64,000 nt of DNA from Amycolatopsis sp. WAC 01376 (GTDB lineage: Bacteria; Actinomycetota; Actinomycetes; Mycobacteriales; Pseudonocardiaceae): the NCBI RefSeq assembly GCF_003947415.1, contig NZ_QHKL01000008.1, forward strand, positions 414,600 through 478,599, written 5' to 3'. Positions within the stretch are counted from its first letter, which is position 1, and every line of letters begins with the position of its first letter. The position numbers were made by a program, and so were the translations under genes. Under the pieces are notes generated by a model. It was not told the origin of the DNA and did no database searches. It saw only the letters and a list, made by a program, of their open reading frames with translations. Positions 42,559 through 48,758 of this stretch are shown here, in pieces.

Positions 42559-43373
42559 GACGGCACCATCAGGAGATCTTCGTGCTGGATCATCGCGTTC
42601 AGCTCACCGGCCGCGCATTGCGCGAGCCGCCACCGCAGGTACGTGTCACCGTCCGCCGCCAGCTCCGGCCGCTGCTCGCAGGCGGCGCCGACCCAGCCGG
42701 TGAGCCATTCCGCGGTCAGCGCGGCCTGATCCGCCCCGAGCCGCCACGGGCTCGGCGCGCGCCGCACGGTGGCACCGAGCCGTTCGAACACCCCGAAGGC
42801 GACGTCCACCGCGTCCGGGCCGAGCAGCCACCGGCCGTCGGTCACCCGGCGCTGGTGCGCGTTGAAGGCGTCGGAGATCTCGATGTCGAACTTGTCCTTG
42901 GGTGACAGCACCACCCGGCCCGAAACGCTCAACGTGAACAGGACCGCGCAGCCCGCCTCGACGCACGCCTCCGCCAACCGGGACATCTCCTCGGCGGTGA
43001 GCAGATCGAGCAGTGCCGACGCCGCCACGAGCGAGGTCCCGGCGAGGTCCTCCGCGCGTAACTCGGTGATGTCACGCTGTTCGGTGACGACGGTGACTTC
43101 GCTTCCGTCCAGCGCGTGCTCCGGACGGCTGGTGCGGGCCAGCGCGTGGGTGAGCAGTTCGGGGTCGCGGTCGTGCAGGATCCAGCGCTGGCGACCGGGC
43201 AGGCGCCTGGCCAGCCAGCGGCCGAGCGAACCGGTGCCGCAGCCGAGATCCCGGATGACGACTTCGTCCTGTTCGCGCAAGAACGCCCGGACCGGCTCGA
43301 TCAACTCGGTCGCGCGGGCCGAGGCGTCCGCGTCTTCACGCAGCCGAAGCCAGCTGGGGGCGTACTTGGTCAT
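42555..43373 (-). CDS. Class I SAM-dependent methyltransferase
   Basis: 272 aa. The SAM-binding motif I is VIRDLGCGTGSLGRWLARRL; motif II/post-I shows ILHDRDPELLTHALA. The C-terminal half (PSPWRLGADQAALTAEWLTG) is specific to this locus type. It probably methylates a small-molecule intermediate. Its ATG overlaps the glycosyltransferase stop (4 bp) and its stop overlaps the ATG of the RibA fusion (4 bp), so it is part of a tightly coupled operon. Confidence 0.85.
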   Translation of the reverse strand: MTKYAPSWLRLREDADASARATELIEPVRAFLREQDEVVIRDLGCGTGSLGRWLARRLPGRQRWILHDRDPELLTHALARTSRPEHALDGSEVTVVTEQRDITELRAEDLAGTSLVAASALLDLLTAEEMSRLAEACVEAGCAVLFTLSVSGRVVLSPKDKFDIEISDAFNAHQRRVTDGRWLLGPDAVDVAFGVFERLGATVRRAPSPWRLGADQAALTAEWLTGWVGAACEQRPELAADGDTYLRWRLAQCAAGELNAMIQHEDLLMVPS

Positions 43374-44437
43374 GCCGCCGTCCTTTCGTTCAGCAGCACG
43401 GCGGCGACACCGCGGGCCGTCTCGTCCCAGCCGGGCAGCGTCTCGCGTCGAAGGCGGGCGGAGGCGCGAAGACGGTCACGCAGATCGGGCTCGGTGAGCC
43501 AGCGGCGGAGGGCCGTGGCCAGCGCGTTGACGTCCTCGCCGGGGACGAGAATCCCGGGCACACTGCCGTCGGGCGACCGGCCGAGCGTGTCCGGCAGGGC
43601 GTCGACGGCGGTCGCCAGCACGGGAATGCCGTGTGCGAGCGCCTCGGTGACGACCATGCCGTAGGTCTCCGCGCGCGAAGGAAGCACGAGAAGGTCTGCG
43701 GCCGCGTACGTCGCTTCGAGCGCTTCGCCGGACCGCGGGCCGGTCAGGGTGAACCGATCGCCGAGGGAGTGTCGCCGCAGGCGTTCGACGTAGCGGGTCT
43801 CGCGGCGGATGGCGCCGACGCATTCACAGTTCCACGGGAGATCCTTGAGCGACTTCAACGCGTCCGCGAGCAGGCCTTGGCCCTTGCGAGGCGTCACGTT
43901 GGCGACGCAGACCAGCTGCGTCCCGTCCAGGCTCCCGGACGCGACGTCGGCCCTGTCGACCCCGGGCGGCACCGCGTGCACCCGGTGCGGAGCGAGGTCG
44001 TGGTGCTCGATCAGCCGTCGCGCCGCCCACTCGCTGGTCGCGACCACGGCCTCGACCGCGCCGAGCGTCTCGGCCTCCAGCCGGTCCAGTTCGGCGGCGA
44101 GTGAAGGCGAAAGTCCCGTCTCGTCGGCCAGCGGCAGATGCACCAGCACCGCGATCGACAGCCGTTGCGCCGACGGCACGATCACCTCGGGCACCCCGCA
44201 GGCGACCAGCCCGTCGAGCAGGACCGCCGAACCGTCCGGCAGTTCGGCGAGCTTGCGCGCCAGTACCTTGCGCGCCTCGATGTCGGGCCGCGGCCAGTTC
44301 CCGGGCACGGCGATCTCGTGGACCTCCACGCCCGCCGCGACGAGGCCGTCGCACAGGCGGCGGTCGTAGACGTTGCCGCCGCTGGGCGCGCTCACGTCGT
44401 CGATGTCGTTGGGCAGGACGACGTGAAGGCCACTCAC
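43370..44437 (-). CDS. GT4-type glycosyltransferase
   Basis: 355 aa, GT-B fold. N-terminal LHVVLPNDIDDVSAPSGGNV; C-terminal donor site LVLPSRAETYGMVVTEALAHG with an intact EX7E motif, and VCVANVTPRKGQGLLADAL. It is a close paralogue of the gene at 38231. The GTG start overlaps the PTPS-like stop (GTGA), so the start at 44461 in the longer open frame is not used. It is expected to transfer a sugar to a pathway intermediate. Confidence 0.85.
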   Translation of the reverse strand: MSGLHVVLPNDIDDVSAPSGGNVYDRRLCDGLVAAGVEVHEIAVPGNWPRPDIEARKVLARKLAELPDGSAVLLDGLVACGVPEVIVPSAQRLSIAVLVHLPLADETGLSPSLAAELDRLEAETLGAVEAVVATSEWAARRLIEHHDLAPHRVHAVPPGVDRADVASGSLDGTQLVCVANVTPRKGQGLLADALKSLKDLPWNCECVGAIRRETRYVERLRRHSLGDRFTLTGPRSGEALEATYAAADLLVLPSRAETYGMVVTEALAHGIPVLATAVDALPDTLGRSPDGSVPGILVPGEDVNALATALRRWLTEPDLRDRLRASARLRRETLPGWDETARGVAAVLLNERTAA

Positions 44438-44832
44438 AGCGCACGCTCGTAACTCGCCCACGCGACGTGGGATTCGTGCAATGAGACGACGATCCCCTCG
44501 AGCCCGCGGGCGCCCTCGCCGAGCGCGCCCGCGTGGACGCGCTCGGCGAGCCGGTCGGCGACGACCTTGGCGAGGAACTCGGTCGAGGTGTTGATCCCGG
44601 CGAATTCGGGCACGTCGTCGAGGTTGCGGTAGTTCAGGGCGGCGAGCACCGCTTTGAGCTCTTCGGTCGCCTTGCCGATGTCGACGACGATGTTGTCGGC
44701 GTCCAGCTCCGACCGGCGGAACGTCGCGTCCACCACGAAGGTGGCCCCGTGCAGTTTCTGCGCGGGTCCGAAGACCTCGCCGCGGAAGCTGTGGGCCACC
44801 ATGACGTGGTCGCGGACGGTGATACTGAACAA
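44434..44832 (-). CDS. 6-pyruvoyltetrahydropterin synthase/QueD homologue lacking catalytic residues
   Basis: 132 aa, T-fold. Alignment by eye to E. coli QueD: zinc His16 and His31 are kept (VAHSF, KLHG), but the third zinc His is Ala (HGATF), catalytic Cys27 is Ala (GPAQK), and the Asp70-His71 pair is Asn-Tyr (ALNYRNLDD). The substrate-anchoring Glu is kept (LHESHVAW). It may bind a pterin or pyrimidine without QueD chemistry, or catalyse something different. The TTG start has GGAGGAGG a few bases upstream. It lies between the dehydrogenase and glycosyltransferase genes in one operon. Confidence 0.8.
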   Translation of the reverse strand: MFSITVRDHVMVAHSFRGEVFGPAQKLHGATFVVDATFRRSELDADNIVVDIGKATEELKAVLAALNYRNLDDVPEFAGINTSTEFLAKVVADRLAERVHAGALGEGARGLEGIVVSLHESHVAWASYERAL

Positions 44833-44854
44833 CGGACCTCCTCCGGTCGTGCCC

Positions 44855-45835
44855 TTAACGCGTGTCCTCCATCTGATAGGTGACACGGAGGCAGAGCGTT
44901 CCTGGTTCATTCGAGGCCAGACGCGGTAAGACGTCCGGTAGTTCATGGAACCGGCATTCCTCGCTGACCAGCACCTTAAAGACGGGGTCCGACAAAATCC
45001 GCAAAGCGAGGGCCAGGCGGTCGCCGTAGCTCCGGTTCAGGCGGCGGGACGGCGAGACCATGCCGACCTGGCTGCTGCGGATCGCCAGCCGTCGTGAATG
45101 GAAGTTCTCGCCGAGCGGGACGCTGATCCGGCGGTCGCCGTACCAGCTCAGTTCGATGACCTCGCCCTCCGGCGCGAGCAGTTCCAGCGACCGCGCGAGC
45201 CCCGCTTCGCTCGCGCTGGCGTGCACGACGAGGTCGCAGTCGCCCAGCGCGTCCTCCGGTGTCGAGAAGTCGACACCGAGCGCCTCGGCGATCTTCGCGC
45301 GCTCCGGGTCGATGTCGATCAGCTGCACCCTGGTCGCCGGGAAGCCGGCCAGGAGTTTCGCGACGCTGCTGCCGACCATTCCGGCGCCGACCACGGCGAT
45401 CCGGTCGCCGAGTTTCGGCGCCGCGTCCCAGACCGCGTTGACCGCGGTCTCGATCGTGCCCGCGAGGATCGCGCGCTCCGGCGGCACCCCGCGCGGCACC
45501 GGCGTGACCGCGTCCGCCGGGACGACATAGCGCGTCTGGTGCGGGTACAGGCAGAAGACGACCTGACCGACGAGTTCCGCCGGACCTTGTTCGACCACGC
45601 CGACATTGAGGTACCCGTACTTCACGGGCCCCGGGAATTCGCCCTCCTGGAACGGCGCGCGCATGGCCGCGCGTTGACTCGGCGGGACCTCGCCGCGGAA
45701 GACGAGCGTCTCGGTGCCGCGGCTTACGCCGGTGCACAAGGTGCGGACCAGCACCTCGCCGTCGCCGACCGGAGGGAGCGTGACCGGCCTGAGCTCACCG
45801 CCACCGGAACCACTGAACCAGAAGGCGCGTTCCAT
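44855..45835 (-). CDS. MDR-family (zinc-type alcohol dehydrogenase-like) oxidoreductase
   Basis: 326 aa. N-terminal GroES-like domain (TLCTGVSRGTETLVFRGEVP, the form seen in bacteriochlorophyllide/threonine-DH-like proteins) and a Rossmann domain with IAVVGAGMVGSSVAKLLAG. The structural zinc Cys cluster is absent. It would oxidise or reduce a hydroxyl of the pathway product using NAD(P). GAGGAC precedes the ATG. It is the first gene of the leftward operon 45835-40996 and diverges from the CDP-alcohol phosphotransferase with 59 bp between. Confidence 0.85.
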   Translation of the reverse strand: MERAFWFSGSGGGELRPVTLPPVGDGEVLVRTLCTGVSRGTETLVFRGEVPPSQRAAMRAPFQEGEFPGPVKYGYLNVGVVEQGPAELVGQVVFCLYPHQTRYVVPADAVTPVPRGVPPERAILAGTIETAVNAVWDAAPKLGDRIAVVGAGMVGSSVAKLLAGFPATRVQLIDIDPERAKIAEALGVDFSTPEDALGDCDLVVHASASEAGLARSLELLAPEGEVIELSWYGDRRISVPLGENFHSRRLAIRSSQVGMVSPSRRLNRSYGDRLALALRILSDPVFKVLVSEECRFHELPDVLPRLASNEPGTLCLRVTYQMEDTR

Positions 45836-45894
45836 CGTGTCCTCTCATGTCGGCCCCTTCGAGGGGGCCATCGTCACCATAACGAGGAGGCCTC

Positions 45895-46590
45895 GTGATC
45901 AACCCCGGAATTTTCCTGGGGGTCCTCGTCCAGCTGGCGCTGCTGGGGACGCTGGACGCCGTCGCCGGGCTGGGCACGCTGGGCTGGCTCGCCGGCGCGG
46001 CCTACGGCCTCGCGGTGGGCGGATTCCTGACCTACGGCCTGAACCGGAGCACCGCGCGCTCCCTCGGCCCCGCCGACGCCGTGACCCTGGCACGCTCCGG
46101 ACTGGTCGGCTGCGTGACCGCGCTCGTCGTCGACACCGCCGGCCGGGAGATCGTCACGATGGTCGTCCTCGCGTCGGTCGCGCTCGCCCTGGACGCCGTC
46201 GACGGCCAGGTCGCACGCCGCACCGGGACGGCGTCACCGCTCGGCGCGCGGTTCGACATGGAGGTCGACGCGTATCTGATCCTGATCCTGAGCGTGGTCG
46301 TCGCGCAGTCGCTGGGCCCGTGGGTGCTCACGATCGGCGCGATGCGCTACGTCTTCGTCGCCGCGAGCAAGCTGTGGCCGTGGCTGAACTCGCCGCTGCC
46401 GCCGAGCTTGGCGCGCAAGACGGTCGCGGCCGTGCAGGGCATCGCGCTGGTCGCGGTGGCTTCGACGATCCTGCCGCTCTGGGCCGGTTTCGTGGTCACG
46501 CTGGGCGCGCTGGGGTTGCTGACGTGGTCGTTCGGGCGCGACACGTGGTGGCTGCTGGAGCAGCACTCCTTCGCCGCCGCACCCGCCTGA
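45895..46590 (+). CDS. CDP-alcohol phosphatidyltransferase family membrane protein
   Basis: 231 aa, about six membrane segments. The complete signature D-x2-D-G-x2-A-R-x8-G-x3-D-x3-D is present as LDAVDGQVARRTG, then PLGARFDMEVD. It transfers a phosphoalcohol from a CDP donor to an acceptor hydroxyl in the membrane. GAGGAGG precedes the GTG start. Its divergent pairing with the dehydrogenase operon suggests that the locus makes a phospho-linked or lipid-linked product (inference). Confidence 0.88.
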   Translation: MINPGIFLGVLVQLALLGTLDAVAGLGTLGWLAGAAYGLAVGGFLTYGLNRSTARSLGPADAVTLARSGLVGCVTALVVDTAGREIVTMVVLASVALALDAVDGQVARRTGTASPLGARFDMEVDAYLILILSVVVAQSLGPWVLTIGAMRYVFVAASKLWPWLNSPLPPSLARKTVAAVQGIALVAVASTILPLWAGFVVTLGALGLLTWSFGRDTWWLLEQHSFAAAPA

Positions 46591-46953
46591 TCACGCGTAC
46601 TGCGCTTCGCCGTTCCCGATCGACCAGTCGACCGGATCGTTCTCCGTGATCGTGACGAGCACGTTCCGCGGCTCGGTCCCCGCGTACTCCTCGGCGAGTT
46701 CCGCGATCCGCCGGTAGAGAGCCTTCTTCTGCTCGTCGGTGCGCCCCCTCCGCATGGCGATCGCGACGAACACGACCCCCTCGTCGCGGCGGATCCCCAG
46801 GTAGTCGTCGTATTTCAGGGTGCTCCGGCCGTTGAGGACCTGGAAGCGGTCGTCGGCCGGGATGCCGAGCGTCTCGACCAGCGCGTCGTGGACGGCGTTG
46901 CCGAGGGCTTCGAGCTTGTCGGTCCCGATGGCGTCGATACGGACGAAGGGCAT
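46591..46953 (-). CDS. Tautomerase-family protein (Pro1 type)
   Basis: 120 aa. It begins MPFVRIDAIG, so removal of Met exposes the catalytic Pro1 of the tautomerase superfamily; the chain is about twice a 4-oxalocrotonate tautomerase, as in the MSAD/cis-CaaD-like groups. AAGGAG precedes the ATG. It is one base from the TetR gene stop and co-transcribed with it. Confidence 0.85.
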   Translation of the reverse strand: MPFVRIDAIGTDKLEALGNAVHDALVETLGIPADDRFQVLNGRSTLKYDDYLGIRRDEGVVFVAIAMRRGRTDEQKKALYRRIAELAEEYAGTEPRNVLVTITENDPVDWSIGNGEAQYA

Positions 46954-46954
46954 G

Positions 46955-47533
46955 TCAGTTCTCCTTGGTGGCGAGCAGGCCGAGGGCGCCGTCGACGGCT
47001 TTCGCGAACACGTCCGGGGAGCCGGCGGCGCGGGCGAGGATGTAGCCGCCCTGCAGCACCGCGACCAGCACGGTCGCCGTCGCGAGCGGGTCGAGTTTGG
47101 CATCGAGGTCGCCAGCCGCGCGGCCCTCGTCGAGCAGCTCGGCAAGGCGACCGGTGAGCCAGCCGAAGAACTCCTCGACCGGCTTGCGCAGATCCGCGTC
47201 GGCCATCACGTCGGGATCCTGGGCGAGCCTGCCGACCGGGCAGCCCTTGAGCACGTCGCGCTCGCGGCGCAGGTAGACGGTGATGCGCTCGACGACCGTG
47301 CCGGGCCCGGAGAACTCGGCCTCCGCCCTGGCGCGCAGGTCCTCGGCGCTGCGGCCGATCGCGGCGAGCGCGAGATCGGACTTGCCCTGGAAGTGGTGGT
47401 ACATGCTGCCCTGGCCGGCGCCGGACCGCTCCTGGATCGCCTTCGGGCTGGTGCCGACGTACCCGCGCTCCCACAGAAGCTCGCGAGTGCTCTCGATAAG
47501 CCGTTCCCTCTTGTCCACCTCCTGACCGTACAT
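46955..47533 (-). CDS. TetR-family transcriptional regulator (YcdC/NemR-like)
   Basis: 192 aa. N-terminal HTH (LLWERGYVGTSPKAIQERSG, then GQGSMYHHFQGKSDLAL) and a TetR_C domain of the kind that senses electrophiles (contains DVLKGCPVGRLAQD with a conserved Cys). The start is taken as ATG 47533, because the dyad TACC-agta-GGTA lies directly upstream and would be an autoregulatory operator. It controls the downstream tautomerase by co-transcription. Confidence 0.87.
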   Translation of the reverse strand: MYGQEVDKRERLIESTRELLWERGYVGTSPKAIQERSGAGQGSMYHHFQGKSDLALAAIGRSAEDLRARAEAEFSGPGTVVERITVYLRRERDVLKGCPVGRLAQDPDVMADADLRKPVEEFFGWLTGRLAELLDEGRAAGDLDAKLDPLATATVLVAVLQGGYILARAAGSPDVFAKAVDGALGLLATKEN

Positions 47534-47556
47534 ACCAGTAGGTACAGAGACAAGGT

Positions 47557-47655
47557 GGCGCGGCGGGAGCAAGGGACCTTTGCTATCACTTTCGCGAGAA
47601 CCCGCAGGTCAGCGACCACTTCCCGCAGTTCGTCGACTACCTGCGCGCACCGGTC
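47557..47655 (+). pseudogene. Short coding relic cut by repeats
   Basis: In phase with 47581 the plus strand encodes YHFRENPQVSDHFPQFVDYL followed by RAPV, with strongly GC-biased third codon positions typical of real genes here. The frame has no start and runs into a family A palindrome at 47653. It looks like a C-terminal remnant of a lost gene. The family cannot be named. Confidence 0.3.
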
Positions 47656-48026
47656 CGTGAAGGCCTCCTTGAGGGAATCTGGGTCCCCTCAAGGAGGCCT
47701 TCACGGACAGCCAGGTCGCCACACGCGCCTCAGTGACCTCACGCTTCACACCCAAAGCGCGTGAAGGCCCCCTTCCCTCGGCTCAGCCGAGGAAACTCGA
47801 CCTTCACACTTTCCGAGCACCTGAAGGCCCCCATCCTTGCGCCTAAGTCCGTGAGGGCCTCCTTCCCTACCCTCAAAGTAGGGAAGGAGGCCCTCACGGA
47901 CCGCCAAGTCGCCACACGCGCCCCAATGACCTCACGCTTCACACCCAAAGCGCGTGAAGGCCCTTTCCGAGTACATGAAGGCCCCCTTCCTTGCGCCTAG
48001 GTACAGGAAGGACCCCTTCATGTACT
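47653..48026. repeat. Array of four to five family A palindromes
   Basis: Within 375 bp lie: 47653-47708 (23-bp perfect arms), 47761-47807 (asymmetric, identical to 37332-37378), 47847-47901 (24-bp perfect arms, 7-nt loop) and 47970-48026 (imperfect, AGTACATGAAGG type). The unit TCACGCTTCACACCCAAAGC and the phrase GCCACACGCGCC occur twice between them, so part of the array arose by tandem duplication. The 514-bp gap between the TetR gene and the Rv1733c-like gene is otherwise empty apart from a coding relic. Confidence 0.75.
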
Positions 48027-48047
48027 TCAAGCCCTACCTAGGCCAAG

Positions 48048-48629
48048 TCAAGAGCGCGAGTCCTGCCCGAACCGCTCCCACTCCCGGTCCCACGCCGCCG
48101 CCCGCGCCCGGTTCAGCAGCTGCCGCGCGAGCAGATACCCCGCCGCCAGCAGCGTCACCGCGATCAGCCACACCCCGACCCCGACACCGATCCCCGTACT
48201 GGTCGCGTCGAGCGGCATCACCGGCGGGTCGACCACGGCGTCGGACTCGTCGAGCCACACTGTCACCGAATCGCCCGTCGAAGCGCCGAGGTCGGCGGTC
48301 ACGCGCGCCTCCCGGAAGCTCCCGTCCGGCAACGCCCAGCGAGCCGCGACCGAAGCCGTCTCGGCGGACGGGATCCCATCGAGGCCGACGCGTGCCGGCG
48401 GAGCGTCTTCGAGCAGGAACGCGGTCGTCGAATGACGCGTGGCCGTTTCGAGAGCCGAGCGCGCCATCATGGTCGCGTAGGCCTCCGAGCCTGCCGCGGC
48501 GGCCAGCGGCACACCGAGCAGCGCGGTCACGACGCCGCCGACGAGGATCGCCGCCTCGATCCGGTCCCAGCCGCGTGCGAGCGGATTCCGGCCGAGGTGG
48601 ATCCGGCGCCACAGGAAGATCAGCGACAC
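48048..48629 (-). CDS. Rv1733c-like membrane protein
   Basis: 193 aa. Two membrane segments, one near residue 30-50 (ILVGGVVTALLGVPLAAAAG) and one near 150-170 (VWLIAVTLLAAGYLLARQLL), with an extracytoplasmic domain between, as in mycobacterial Rv1733c. The N-terminal FLWRRIHLGRNPLARGWDR is a family hallmark. The GTG at 48629 is chosen because AAGGAGG lies five bases upstream. Function unknown. Confidence 0.82.
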   Translation of the reverse strand: MSLIFLWRRIHLGRNPLARGWDRIEAAILVGGVVTALLGVPLAAAAGSEAYATMMARSALETATRHSTTAFLLEDAPPARVGLDGIPSAETASVAARWALPDGSFREARVTADLGASTGDSVTVWLDESDAVVDPPVMPLDATSTGIGVGVGVWLIAVTLLAAGYLLARQLLNRARAAAWDREWERFGQDSRS

Positions 48630-48758
48630 GACGGCCTCCTTCACCGGTCCCCCACCGACAAGGGTGCGCCGGGAAGAGCCGGAGCGACAGGAGGCTTTGG
48701 TCCCGTCAGCGGCGAGGAAGGTTCTCACCGGGGACCACGGAAACGGCGTCCGCCCGGT

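Noticed and set aside
47653..48026. Possible CRISPR array
   Set aside because: The repeats are large palindromes of unequal length with no uniform direct repeat or unique 30-40-bp spacers, and no cas gene is present.
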